Below, one piece after another: positions 42,887-54,512 of a stretch of 64,000 bases of DNA. The stretch comes from Mesorhizobium wenxiniae. Its GTDB lineage: Bacteria; Pseudomonadota; Alphaproteobacteria; Rhizobiales; Rhizobiaceae. The stretch lies in contig NZ_NPKH01000027.1 in NCBI RefSeq assembly GCF_002284535.1, positions 62,001 through 126,000 on the forward strand, in the 5' to 3' direction. The position numbers and the translations under genes were made by a program. The notes under the pieces are model-generated. The model saw nothing but the letters and a program-made list of their open reading frames with translations, did no database searches and was not told where the DNA came from. Every line of letters starts with the position of its first letter. Within the stretch, counting starts at the first letter, position 1.

Positions 42887-43644
42887 ACACGGTCGTCTTT
42901 TCGGGACCAACTCTTCGGCCGGGACTTCGGGGGACTTTTGCCGATCCGGAGATCAAATGGCGGCCGCCCGCAAAGCGTGGCGACATCTATCTGGCAGCAA
43001 GCAGTCCGGACGTTTCCGTCATAGGCCTGATCGACGGATTTTTCGGAAACGTTCCCTCCGTGCTCCACAAAGAAATACTCTGGGCCATTGAACGCGGCTG
43101 CGCCGTATTCGGCGCGGCGAGCATGGGCGCGCTCCGTGCCGCGGAACTGCATCCGTTCGGAATGGTCGGGATCGGCGCGATTTTCCGAGATTTCGCAAAC
43201 GGACGCCTGTCCAGGGACGACGAAGTCGCGATCGAACACGGCCCTGCCGAACTCGGCTACCCTCCTGTCTCCGAGGCGCTCGTCAACATTCGCTACACGC
43301 TGGCCAACGCCGCAGCGCACGGAAGGATCACCGAGGACGTCCGCGGAGAACTGGCCGAGATTGCGATCCGTACGTTCTACCCACGCCGGAGCCTCGGAGA
43401 CTGCTTCGACGCCTTCAACGCCCGCCATCCCGATAACCGTGTTTCGGCAGCGGCCCGGGACTGGGTCATGCAAAACCGGGTTGACCAAAAAAAGCTCGAT
43501 GCCCTGGAACTTGTTGCCGCCGTGAGAGCTCTGAAGCACAGCGACGCCAAGCCTGCCCGTGTGCCTTTCACGTTCCACGAGACCGAGTTCTTCACTGACT
43601 TCCGCGCTTCAGTGGACAATCCGATCGTACGTGATTTCGCGTAA
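42883..43644 (+). CDS. tfuA: TfuA-like protein (YcaO partner in thioamidation)
   Basis: A 253-residue cytoplasmic protein with the TfuA core: FSGPTLRPG at the start, KRGDIYLA, and the diagnostic run IGLIDGFFGNVPSVLHKEIL, then AIERGCAVFGAASMGALRAAEL. TfuA was first seen in the trifolitoxin cluster of Rhizobium, and TfuA homologues deliver sulfur or activate YcaO in thioamide formation, for example on methyl-CoM reductase in archaea. Start codon overlaps the ycaO stop (ATGA at 42883-42886). It converges on the cyclase gene with seven bases between stops. Confidence 0.93.
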   Translation: MNTVVFSGPTLRPGLRGTFADPEIKWRPPAKRGDIYLAASSPDVSVIGLIDGFFGNVPSVLHKEILWAIERGCAVFGAASMGALRAAELHPFGMVGIGAIFRDFANGRLSRDDEVAIEHGPAELGYPPVSEALVNIRYTLANAAAHGRITEDVRGELAEIAIRTFYPRRSLGDCFDAFNARHPDNRVSAAARDWVMQNRVDQKKLDALELVAAVRALKHSDAKPARVPFTFHETEFFTDFRASVDNPIVRDFA

Positions 43645-43651
43645 AGCCGGA

Positions 43652-45526
43652 TCAGGCGACATCCTGTCCTTCACTGGCATGCGCCATCCTTGCTTCGCAG
43701 CCTGCCGAAAGCTTCAAGTATCGCGGGTGGTCCCGGACCGGCTCGAGATCGAGGTCCAGTTTCATCCACTGGAGGAATTCGGTCGGCTTCCTCGGGATGC
43801 TGGCTTCAAGAAGGTCCATCGCCCGCTCCGGCTCTCCCATTTGGGCAAACGCACAGGCAAGGTTGTATTGGTCGGTCGCGTCGTCGGGTTCGATGATCAG
43901 CGCGCGGTCGATCCACTCGCTGGCGCGTTCCTTTTCGCCGAGCCTGGCAAGGGCGAGCGCCCCGTGCGCGAGGGCGTTGGCGTTATCGGGCCGGGCTGCT
44001 ACCTCCCTCTCGATGCGCTCAAGCGCACGGTACGTCGCGGTCGCGGACTCCTCGTTGCGGCCGAGCGACTTTAGCGACAGGGCAAGCAGGTTCAGCGAAG
44101 TATGATCTGATTCAAGCAACCGGGCCGCCTCCTCGAAATGACCTACGGCTTCCTCGTACCTTCCGAGTTCGAGATAGGTGGTGCCGAAGTTGTGGTGCAC
44201 GTCGAATGATTCCGGCTCAAGCCGAAGGGATTCGCGGTGCGCGGCGAGGGCCTCCTCGAACTTGCCTTCTTCCGCCATGATGCGTCCCATGGCGGCGTGT
44301 GCTTCCGCCAACGTCGGATCGACGGACAAGGCCTTTTGGGCGGCTTCGAATCCGGAATCCGACGTCCGGCCGCTGTGATTGAGGTACGACAGGCAGAGCG
44401 CGGACAAGGCCCATGCGCGAGCGTATTCCGGGTCTGACTGGAGAGCCTGCCGGCAGAAACGCAGGGCGATCTCGTAGTTCCTCGCGCCGCGCAGGTTCAA
44501 ATAGCGGCGGCCCATCAGGTACATCCGATAGGCCTCAGTGTCGTAGGTCGACCTGGCCTCGATCGCGCATTCTTCTTCCGGCAGGAGCCTGACTTTCAGA
44601 GCTGAAACGATAGCCAGCGAAAGGTCATCCTGAAGTTCAAAAACATCGCTTAGGTCACGGTCGTATCGCTCCGCCCACACATGTGCGTCGCTGGCTGCGT
44701 CGATGAGCTGCGCGCTGATGCGGACGCGTCCGCCGGACTTGCGAACGCTGCCTTCGAGCACATAAGCGACCTGCAACTCCCTGGCGACGTGGCCGACATT
44801 GACGGCCCTGCCCTTGAACGTAAATGCCGTGCTGCGGGAGAGCACCTTGAGTGCCGATATCTTGGACAAGTCAGTGATGATGTCGTCGGTAATTCCGTCG
44901 CTGAAATACTCTTGTTCAGGGTCGCCACTCACATTGGCGAACGGAAGCACGGCGATTGAAATGCCCGCCTTATGGACTTCCTTCGACCCCCCTAGCCGCG
45001 ACTGGCCGGACGGAGGGTTAAACACCATGTACGCCCGCACTGGCTGAGCGATGTTCTTCAGCGTCTTCTCGCCCATGTCTTCGAAGCGGAAGCCCACCTT
45101 GCCCCGAACCTGGCTGTAGACAGTCTCCGATACGACAACGCTCCCCGGAACCGCGAGATGTTCGAGGCGCGACGCAATGTTGACGCCCTCCCCGTAAAGG
45201 TCGTCACCTTGGACGATCACATCGCCCAAACTGATTCCCATGCGGTAGACCAGCTGCCTGTCAGGCGTTATGCCGACGTTGGCTGTGGCCAACGCTGCCT
45301 GTAGTTCGACGCCGCATTCTACTGCCCCCACGGCGCTTGGAAACTCCACGAGGACACCGTCCCCAATGAGCTTGACCACTCGTCCTTTGTGCAAGGCAAC
45401 GACCGGCTCAATGATTTCAGCATGGCGCGCCCTCAAGGCCGCGAGAGTAGCGGCTTCGCTTGCCTGCATGAGGCGGCTGTAACCCGCCACGTCGGCGAAT
45501 AGGACTGCTGCGAGACGGCGCTCCAC
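43652..45526 (-). CDS. Class III adenylate/guanylate cyclase with TolB-like and TPR domains
   Basis: A 624-residue protein started at a GTG with GGAGGGGAG upstream. The N-terminal 180 residues form a class III cyclase domain: metal Asp in LFADVAGYSRLM and IGDGVLVEF, and GDVIVQGDDLYGEGVNIASRLE. A middle FlgO/TolB-like beta-domain (SIAVLPFANVSGDPEQEYFSDGI) is followed by about six TPR units to the C-terminus. No membrane helix is seen. It is a large family in Mesorhizobium; the ligand read by the TPR part is unknown. Convergent with tfuA, so shared regulation is unlikely. Confidence 0.92.
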   Translation of the reverse strand: MERRLAAVLFADVAGYSRLMQASEAATLAALRARHAEIIEPVVALHKGRVVKLIGDGVLVEFPSAVGAVECGVELQAALATANVGITPDRQLVYRMGISLGDVIVQGDDLYGEGVNIASRLEHLAVPGSVVVSETVYSQVRGKVGFRFEDMGEKTLKNIAQPVRAYMVFNPPSGQSRLGGSKEVHKAGISIAVLPFANVSGDPEQEYFSDGITDDIITDLSKISALKVLSRSTAFTFKGRAVNVGHVARELQVAYVLEGSVRKSGGRVRISAQLIDAASDAHVWAERYDRDLSDVFELQDDLSLAIVSALKVRLLPEEECAIEARSTYDTEAYRMYLMGRRYLNLRGARNYEIALRFCRQALQSDPEYARAWALSALCLSYLNHSGRTSDSGFEAAQKALSVDPTLAEAHAAMGRIMAEEGKFEEALAAHRESLRLEPESFDVHHNFGTTYLELGRYEEAVGHFEEAARLLESDHTSLNLLALSLKSLGRNEESATATYRALERIEREVAARPDNANALAHGALALARLGEKERASEWIDRALIIEPDDATDQYNLACAFAQMGEPERAMDLLEASIPRKPTEFLQWMKLDLDLEPVRDHPRYLKLSAGCEARMAHASEGQDVA

Positions 45527-45868
45527 GCTCCCCTCCAGAACCGCAGATTACCATAGGGCATCCGCTGGTGGCCATTGGCCTGTTGCGGAGCGGCAGAGCG
45601 CCAAATCTAGTATGAAAACCCACTGAAGGGTGACCATATGTCGACTAGGAGTAATCGGCTGATTTCATTGCGAAAATGAGTGCTGGCAGGGGTCCCAGAA
45701 GGCGCCGATCATAACCTTTCGAAATTCTCGGAAAGAGCATCTGGATCAGATACTTGAGCGACGCGTAGGGTCACTGTTCCCCGCAGTTTCGGTTCTTCGA
45801 CAAGCGCGGGAAACAAAGTTCACGATCTCGCAAGAGACCGATCCCCACAACCTCCGAGGCGTTCCTTC
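45527..45868. other. Spacer between the cyclase gene and ssb
   Basis: 342 bases without a gene. It marks the right border of the lower-GC accessory block and should contain the promoter of the cyclase gene. I see no tRNA, integrase or repeat that would define an island end. Confidence 0.4.
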
Positions 45869-46387
45869 CTAAAACGGAATTTCGTCGTCGAGTTCGCGCG
45901 ACGAACCGCCGCCACCCTTGTTGCTGCCACCGCCGCCGCGATCGAAACTCTCGCCCGGGCCGGACTGGCCGAAATCGGAACCGCGGCTGCTGCCGCCACC
46001 GGAATAGCTGCCGACCTGACCGCCCTCGCCCTGCCCGCGTGCGTCGAGCATCTGCAGCTCGCCACGGAATTTCTGCAGTACGATTTCGGTTGTGTAGCGG
46101 TCATTGCCGGTCTGGTCCTGCCATTTGCGCGTCTGCAGCTGGCCCTCGACATAAACCTTCGCACCCTTCTTCAGATACTGCTCGGCGACCTTGGCGAGCT
46201 GCTCGTTGAAGATCACGACATTGTGCCACTCGGTCTTCTCCTTGCGCTCGCCGGAAGTCTTGTCGCGCCAGCTTTCCGACGTGGCGACGCGGATGTTGAC
46301 GACCGGCTCACCCGAATTCAAACGGCGGATTTCCGGGTCCGCCCCGAGATTGCCCACCAGAATGACCTTGTTGACGCTACCCGCCAT
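45869..46387 (-). CDS. ssb: Single-stranded DNA-binding protein
   Basis: A 172-residue SSB. The N-terminal OB fold begins [21 protein letters not shown] and includes [25 protein letters not shown] and [13 protein letters not shown] Gly/Ser/Gln-rich linker (residues 115-162) leads to the acidic tip DDEIPF that recruits repair proteins. An SOS box lies about 103 bases upstream, so it should be LexA-regulated. Confidence 0.97.
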   Translation of the reverse strand: MAGSVNKVILVGNLGADPEIRRLNSGEPVVNIRVATSESWRDKTSGERKEKTEWHNVVIFNEQLAKVAEQYLKKGAKVYVEGQLQTRKWQDQTGNDRYTTEIVLQKFRGELQMLDARGQGEGGQVGSYSGGGSSRGSDFGQSGPGESFDRGGGGSNKGGGGSSRELDDEIPF

Positions 46388-46489
46388 GATACTTCTCCGC
46401 GCTCATCCGAAACAAATTTTTCTTGCTCTCACCTTATAGACTGCGGACATTCCCCGCCTGCCGTGGCTGGCTTTTCCCACAAGGTTTTT

Positions 46490-46504
46490 GTTCTCTTTTC
46501 GTTC
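46490..46504 (-). promoter_or_regulatory. SOS (LexA) box upstream of ssb
   Basis: GTTCTCTTTTCGTTC fits the alphaproteobacterial LexA site GTTC-N7-GTTC exactly (GTTC at 46490-46493 and 46501-46504). It lies 103 bases from the ssb start, in the promoter region. A second exact match precedes uvrA. Confidence 0.85.
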
Positions 46505-46624
46505 TAGGCTCATCAATCCGTATTGTCAAGGAATGTCAGCAATCGATGGGTTCCGCCATGCCGTTCCACATGGGCGCGAAAAGACTGCTTGCCAAATCAA
46601 TAAGTGTAGACTTATGCTTCTGCC

Positions 46625-46939
46625 ATGATCGAAGCCGAGATTTTTCGAGCGCTTGCCGACCCGACGCGCCGCGCCGTCTACGAACGCCTCGCCGCCGGCG
46701 AGATGACGGTGTCGGAACTGCGCCGCGGCATGAGCGTGTCGCAACCGGCCGTCTCGCAGCATCTCGCAGTGCTGCGCGGCGCCGGCCTGGTGGCCGAGCG
46801 GCGAGCCGGCCGCAACGCCTATTATCGCACCGATCCGCAAGGGCTTGATCCTCTGCTCGGCTGGATCGAGCGTTACCCTGCGTTCTGGCCCGAGCGTATC
46901 GAAAGGCTCAAGGCGGTTTTGAAGGACATGGACCAATGA
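46625..46939 (+). CDS. ArsR family transcriptional regulator
   Basis: A 104-residue winged-helix regulator beginning MIEAEIFRALADPTRRAVYERL, with the recognition helix region SVSQPAVSQHLAVLRGAGLV and the wing ERRAGRNAYYR. It lacks the metal-binding Cys motif of ArsR/SmtB sensors, so it probably senses something else. It overlaps the SRPBCC gene by 4 bases; such ArsR-SRPBCC pairs are common. Confidence 0.93.
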   Translation: MIEAEIFRALADPTRRAVYERLAAGEMTVSELRRGMSVSQPAVSQHLAVLRGAGLVAERRAGRNAYYRTDPQGLDPLLGWIERYPAFWPERIERLKAVLKDMDQ

Positions 46940-47424
46940 CGGCAAAACAGCATTCAGGCATGGCCGCAGATTCGATCGAGTTTGAGTGCGAGCTTCCAGA
47001 GCCGCCGGAAAAAGTGTGGCGGGCGCTGACGGTGCCGGACCTTCTCGCAGCCTGGATGATGCCGAACGACATCAAGCCGGAGATCGGCGGCCGCTTTGCC
47101 TTTGCTAAGGCTGATGGTCAGATTGAGTGCGAAATCCTCGACGCCGAGCCCGAACGCCTGCTGCGTTATTCCTGGCGGGAGCGGCCGGCGTCCGGCAACG
47201 CAGCGCATCCACTGGACAGCCCAATAGTTAGCATTGTCACCTTCACGCTCGACCGCACCATTTCAGGCGGCACGCATCTGCGCATCGTCCACGACGGATT
47301 CGCGCGGGTCGCTACGTCTGCGGTTGCGACGGTGGGCGCCGGTTGCCGGCTTTCGCTCAACGCACACAACCCCAGACAGATCATAGCCGCAAACACGCCT
47401 CGCCTCTCCCTGCGCGCGGCCTGA
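46936..47424 (+). CDS. SRPBCC/AHSA1-like domain protein
   Basis: A 162-residue START-like fold protein: EFECELPEPPEKVWRALTVPDLLAAWM, EIGGRFAF and LRYSWRE are typical of AHSA1-like proteins, which form a hydrophobic ligand cavity. The usual C-terminal helix with a WxxxL ending is not seen: after THLRIVHDGFARV the sequence becomes LSLNAHNPRQIIAANTPRLS, so the C-terminus may have been replaced by a frameshift or a fusion to non-family sequence. The partner regulator lies directly upstream. Confidence 0.8.
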   Translation: MTAKQHSGMAADSIEFECELPEPPEKVWRALTVPDLLAAWMMPNDIKPEIGGRFAFAKADGQIECEILDAEPERLLRYSWRERPASGNAAHPLDSPIVSIVTFTLDRTISGGTHLRIVHDGFARVATSAVATVGAGCRLSLNAHNPRQIIAANTPRLSLRAA

Positions 47425-47445
47425 GCAGCACAACGGAGAAAAGCG

Positions 47446-48051
47446 ATGAGCGGTTTTGCCAACCTGGTGCCGATGGTGATCGAGCAGTCGAGCCGCGGCG
47501 AACGCGCCTTCGACATTTTCTCGCGGCTGCTGCGCGAGCGCATCGTCTTCATCAACGGTCCGATCGACGACAATGTGTCGGCGCTGGTCTGTGCCCAACT
47601 CCTGTCGCTGGAATCCGACAATCCAGACAAGGAGATATCGCTCTACATCAACTCGCCGGGCGGTGTGGTGACCAGCGGCTTCGCCATCTACGATACGATG
47701 CAGTACGTTTCTTGCCCCGTATCCACCGTCTGCATGGGCTTTGCTGCGTCAATGGCCTCGTTCCTGCTGATGGCCGGCACACCGGGGCGACGCATCGCGC
47801 TGCCCAACACCAGCATCCTGCTGCACCAGCCGTCAGGTGGTTTCCAGGGCCAGGCCTCCGACATCCAGCGCCACGCCGAAGGCATCCTCAGGACCAAGCG
47901 GCGCATGACCGAGCTTTACGCGCACCACTGTGGTCGCACGTTCGAAGAGGTCGAACGCACGCTCGACCGCGACCATTTCATGACCGCCGCGGAGGCAAAG
48001 ACCTGGGGCCTTGTCGATCATGTTTTTGATACGCGCAAACAGGCGGCTTGA
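47446..48051 (+). CDS. clpP: ATP-dependent Clp protease proteolytic subunit (paralogue)
   Basis: A 201-residue serine protease. The triad is at the ClpP spacing: Ser102 in [11 protein letters not shown], His127 in LLHQPSGG and Asp176 in LDRDHFM (25 and 49 residues apart, as in E. coli ClpP). It is not beside clpX, so it is likely a second ClpP such as the rhizobial ClpP2/3 forms. It follows an ArsR-SRPBCC pair with a 21-base gap and a GGAG site. Confidence 0.93.
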   Translation: MSGFANLVPMVIEQSSRGERAFDIFSRLLRERIVFINGPIDDNVSALVCAQLLSLESDNPDKEISLYINSPGGVVTSGFAIYDTMQYVSCPVSTVCMGFAASMASFLLMAGTPGRRIALPNTSILLHQPSGGFQGQASDIQRHAEGILRTKRRMTELYAHHCGRTFEEVERTLDRDHFMTAAEAKTWGLVDHVFDTRKQAA

Positions 48052-48270
48052 AAGCCGAACGCCATGAGCGCCTCTGGTCGCGACATTCGAGCTTGGCTCC
48101 CCCTTCTCCCCTTGTTGTGGGAGAAGGGGCCGAGCGAAGCTCGGTCGGATGAGGGGTGCTCCAGCTTGGCACCAACAGCACTCCGTCCAACACCCCTCAA
48201 CCGTATTGGCGCTGCGCGCCAATCCACCTTCTCCCACAAGAAGGCAAGACCGCGTGCTTGCGCCATAGAA
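48052..48270. repeat. Intergenic inverted repeat downstream of clpP
   Basis: CCCCCTTCTCCCCTTGTTG and TGGGAGAAGGGGCCGAGCG (about 48099-48132) form a hairpin, and CACCTTCTCCCACAAGAAGG near 48226-48246 forms a second arm. The GCCGAGCGAAGCTCGGTCGG core (48129-48148) is the same type as in the block at 37186-37749. No gene is present. Confidence 0.7.
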
Positions 48271-48276
48271 ATAAAT

Positions 48277-48315
48277 AGCCCCGCCGCTGCTTCCGCAAAC
48301 GGTCGGGGCTTTCTT
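48277..48315 (+). terminator. Terminator downstream of clpP
   Basis: AGCCCCGCCG (48277-48286) pairs with CGGTCGGGGCT (about 48300-48310) and is followed by TTCTT. It closes the arsR-SRPBCC-clpP unit after the repeat. Confidence 0.65.
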
Positions 48316-48962
48316 GGATCTGAAATCCAATGGCCGGGAGCGAACTGCCGGCTTTTGATCTCGGATGCTTCGCGGCGTTTAGCCGACGATCCGACTAGTA
48401 GTCTCTGATTTTCATTGGGATCGGCAGGTCACGGTTTGTCGGGCGGCGCAAACGCCTGGCCCTGGCACTTATGCCTGCCGCGGCTCCAGCGACACGTGGA
48501 GCCTCAAGGGACTGTCCGGTGGAGTCATTCCTCTGCTCTCCTCTTCTGTCCATTGCGACTGGGTCGCCGAAGCGCATATCGCAACAGCCTGCAACTCGTG
48601 CAGGCACGCCTTAGGGCGGCGAGGCCATCGAAAGATAGTCGGCTTCGGTGACGTCTGGAGTCTGACTCCCCAAGGCTGAGACGTCAACAGTTGGATAGCC
48701 GATTTACCAAAAACGTGATCGCTTGTGTGGCGAATCCGAAATTTGCATCCGTTTTGAGCAGCGCGGCGTCGGCCGTGGATTACATGAAGCTTTTGTCAGG
48801 AGCTTGTTCGGCCTTTGTTCTTTCCGCTTGCTCGCCCGCGCGAAAGACGGTTAAAGGCTTGGTCGAGAGTTCTCTCGAAACGGTGGCGAAATTACCTACA
48901 TGGGAGATGGCCGGGACAACCCGCCATCCCACGAGATTCCAGATCTGAGGCGGCGACCGGCG
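48316..48962. other. Spacer upstream of uvrA
   Basis: About 650 bases with no gene I can support. A frame at 48691-48948 would encode 85 residues but lacks a ribosome binding site and overlaps the SOS box, and its sequence matches nothing I know. The last 160 bases hold the uvrA promoter and the LexA site. Confidence 0.4.
48806..48820 (+). promoter_or_regulatory. SOS (LexA) box upstream of uvrA
   Basis: GTTCGGCCTTTGTTC fits GTTC-N7-GTTC exactly, 143 bases before the uvrA start at 48963. The same arrangement precedes ssb, which supports both assignments. Confidence 0.85.
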
Positions 48963-51884
<2,922 letters not shown>

Positions 51885-51918
51885 ATGAGGACTGGCTGGC
51901 GTCTGGAAGAACCTTCAA

Positions 51919-52390
51919 ATGAAGATCAGAAGAGCGCTTACCGGTGATCTTGACGCTGTCGCCCAGCTGACCGACGCCGCCTACGCGCCCTACACAGCCT
52001 TGTTCGGCGCGCCGCCGATCCCGGTCACCGAAGACTATGCGCCGCGGATCGGACGCGGCGAAGTCTGGCTGCTGGAAAAGCAGCGGCGAGCCGGCCGGAC
52101 TGATTGTCATCGAGCGGCACCCGGACCACACAATGATCTTCTCCGTCGCCGTCGGCCCTGCCTTCCAGGGCAAAGGTTTCGGCGTCGCCCTACTCAGATG
52201 GGCGGACGAACAGACGCGCCTTTGGCATCTGCCCGAGGTGCGGCTCTACACCAACGCGAAGATGGAGCGGAACATCGCGCTCTACAAAGCCTGTGGCTTT
52301 CACGAAACGGGTCGCCGGCCCAATCCGTACCGGCCAGGATGGACGATCGTCGACATGGCTAAAGCCGCCCAGACAACGGCGATCGCCTGA
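51919..52390 (+). pseudogene. GNAT N-acetyltransferase, frameshifted
   Basis: The first frame (from ATG 51919) encodes the family start MKIRRALTGDLDAVAQLTDA through EVWLLEK. From about 52080 the family sequence continues in another frame: PAGLIVIERHPDHTMIF, SVAVGPAFQGKGFGVALL (acetyl-CoA loop) and NIALYKACGFHETGRRPN, ending at 52390. One extra base near AAAAGCAGCGG (52076-52086) accounts for the break. Without correction the encoded protein loses its acetyl-CoA site, so it is a recent pseudogene unless this is a sequencing error. Confidence 0.88.
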
Positions 52391-52417
52391 TCCTTTGAAG
52401 CAAACGGGAGGACGTCA

Positions 52418-53224
52418 GTGACTCAATCAGGAACAATTCGCGCCGGCATGGGCGGCTGGAGCTTCGAGCCATGGGACACGTCCTTCTATCCGGACAAACT
52501 GTCCGAGGCGAAGCAACTGCACTACGCAACCCGGCAGGTGCCGAGCATCGAGGTCAACGGCACCTATTATTCGAGTTTCAAGGAGCCGACCTTCGTCAAA
52601 TGGGCTAACGAAGCGCCGGATGGCTTCGTCTATTCGCTTAAAGGCAACCGCTTCGTCACCAACCGACGCGTGCTCGGCGAGGCCGGCGAGTCGATGACGC
52701 GCTTCCTGGAGTCGGGCGTCGCCGCACTCGGCGACAAGCTCGGGCCGATCCTGTGGCAGTTCGCGCCGACGAAAAAGTTCGACCCGGACGATTTCGAGGC
52801 CTTCCTCAAGCTATTGCCTGAAAAGCAGGACGGCGTTGCGCTGCGCCATGCGGTGGAGGTGCGCAACGATAGCTTCGTCGTGCCGGAATTCGCCGCCCTG
52901 GCGCGCAAATACAAGGTCGCGATCGTCTATGCCGATCACGCCAAATATCCAGGGATCGCCGACATCACCGGCGATTTCATCTATGCGCGGCTGCAGACCG
53001 GCAGCGACGACAATCCCGACTGCTACACGCCGAAGGGGCTCGATGAGTGGGCGGCGCGTGCCAAAACCTGGTCGGAAGGCAAGGCGCCGGTCGACCTGCC
53101 GCGCGTCGATCCCTCGACCGACGCACCGGTAAAACCGCGTGATGTGTTCGTCTACTTCATCACCGAGGGCAAGGTCCGCGCACCGTTCGGCGCCATGGCG
53201 CTGATGAAACGCGTCACAGGCTGA
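52418..53224 (+). CDS. DUF72 family protein
   Basis: A 268-residue TIM-barrel-like protein starting at a GTG with GGGAGGA upstream. Conserved parts are GMGGWSFEPW with FYPDKLSEAKQLHYATRQ, VEVNGTYYSSFKEPTF (as IEVNGTYY), WQFAPTKKF and RHAVEVRNDSFV. Biochemical function is unknown; it resembles endonuclease IV folds at a distance. Confidence 0.9.
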   Translation: MTQSGTIRAGMGGWSFEPWDTSFYPDKLSEAKQLHYATRQVPSIEVNGTYYSSFKEPTFVKWANEAPDGFVYSLKGNRFVTNRRVLGEAGESMTRFLESGVAALGDKLGPILWQFAPTKKFDPDDFEAFLKLLPEKQDGVALRHAVEVRNDSFVVPEFAALARKYKVAIVYADHAKYPGIADITGDFIYARLQTGSDDNPDCYTPKGLDEWAARAKTWSEGKAPVDLPRVDPSTDAPVKPRDVFVYFITEGKVRAPFGAMALMKRVTG

Positions 53225-53320
53225 CGATCTCGAATTGTGACACCTTCACCGCCGTCGTAACCTTATCGATACCTCCTTGCTGCATGAATCCGCGGAGCTA
53301 AGGCAGCCGCGGGTTAGGGC

Positions 53321-54472
53321 ATGTCGCTTGACTACCACTCACTTCTGCTGGCTGTCGGTTTTTCCGCCGCCTGCCTGAGCCTGACATTGTTCGGCATCTG
53401 GCTGACCGCGCGAACTGAAAAGTTTCTGCTGACATGGGCGATCAGCGCTTTGTTGATCGTCGGCGACGTTGTTATCTACAAGGACTATATCGAGACGCCC
53501 GGACGCATTCTCGGAGTCGCGACGTTCGCCCTGCTCCTGGTTGGGTTCTCGACCATGCTGGGCGCCGCCTACCAGTTCAGGAGCGGCCTGTCGCCGATCC
53601 CGCTGACGGTTCTCGGCAGCTGCATCTCGCTGGCCCTGGCGCTGCCGCCGATGGCGCTAGGCTATGACGGGCTCGGCTTCATGTTCGAAAATCTCCTCGC
53701 CGCCCTGCTTCTATTTGCAACGGCCTATCAGTACTGGATCGGGCGTACGGAAGCCCCTGTCCCGATCATCGGCCTTACCGTGCTCTACTCGACCACCGGC
53801 ATTTCCTTTGTGCTGTGTGCCATGGCTCTTGCATGGGATGGGAAGCTTGTCCTCGGACATGCGCCCAGCAACTGGGCCGAGGATCTGAGCCTCGTCGTGG
53901 TCATCGCCAGCATGACCGGCATCGGCGCCCTTTCGCTGGCGCTCAACCAAGGCCGTCTGGCTCGGCATCACCGTCTGGATGCGCTGACCGATCCGCTGAC
54001 CGGCCTGCTCAATCGTCGCGCTTTGTTCGACCTCAATGGCGGCGCTCCGATCGGGGCGTTCACGGCTGTGGTCGTGTTCGACCTCGACCGCTTCAAGGCC
54101 ATCAACGACGAATTCGGCCACGCCACGGGCGATCAGGTGCTGAAAGTGTTCGCCGAGGAACTGGTCGAGAACCTTCGCCCGACCGATGTCGCCGCGCGCA
54201 TGGGCGGAGAGGAATTCGCGCTGGTTCTGAAGCGGACCCTGCCCGAAACGGTGGAATTCATCGCCGAGCGTATACGCACCGCCTTCGCCGCGCGCGTCAT
54301 CGCGACCGAAACCCGTCCCCTGACATGTACGGTCAGCGCCGGATACGCTTTCGGCAGCAAGGACGGCATAAGCTTCGACAAGGTGCTCAGCGCGGCCGAC
54401 AAGGCGCTCTATGCCGCCAAGCGCGGCGGTCGCAACCGCGTCGCCGCCTCGACCTTCCGACGCGCAAGCTAG
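53321..54472 (+). CDS. Membrane diguanylate cyclase (GGDEF domain)
   Basis: A 383-residue protein with about six or seven membrane helices in residues 1-210 and a C-terminal GGDEF domain (215-375) that makes cyclic di-GMP. The active loop reads GGEEF, VVVFDLDRFKAINDEFGHATGD is complete, and an RPTD inhibitory I-site lies five residues before GGEEF, so product inhibition is likely. No EAL domain. No linked effector gene. Confidence 0.93.
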   Translation: MSLDYHSLLLAVGFSAACLSLTLFGIWLTARTEKFLLTWAISALLIVGDVVIYKDYIETPGRILGVATFALLLVGFSTMLGAAYQFRSGLSPIPLTVLGSCISLALALPPMALGYDGLGFMFENLLAALLLFATAYQYWIGRTEAPVPIIGLTVLYSTTGISFVLCAMALAWDGKLVLGHAPSNWAEDLSLVVVIASMTGIGALSLALNQGRLARHHRLDALTDPLTGLLNRRALFDLNGGAPIGAFTAVVVFDLDRFKAINDEFGHATGDQVLKVFAEELVENLRPTDVAARMGGEEFALVLKRTLPETVEFIAERIRTAFAARVIATETRPLTCTVSAGYAFGSKDGISFDKVLSAADKALYAAKRGGRNRVAASTFRRAS

Positions 54473-54512
54473 CCGCTTCGCGGTTTAGCGCATCCGCCCC
54501 TTCCGTCACCCC

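Noticed and set aside
43652-45526. Cyclase-TPR protein as part of the YcaO-TfuA operon
   Set aside because: It is on the opposite strand and convergent, so co-transcription is impossible; similar genes are numerous in Mesorhizobium.
48691-48948. 85-residue frame upstream of uvrA
   Set aside because: Covers the SOS box, lacks a ribosome binding site and has no known relatives.
52037-52390. Independent small acetyltransferase gene
   Set aside because: It is the C-terminal two-thirds of a GNAT protein whose start lies in another frame upstream, so it is part of one frameshifted gene.
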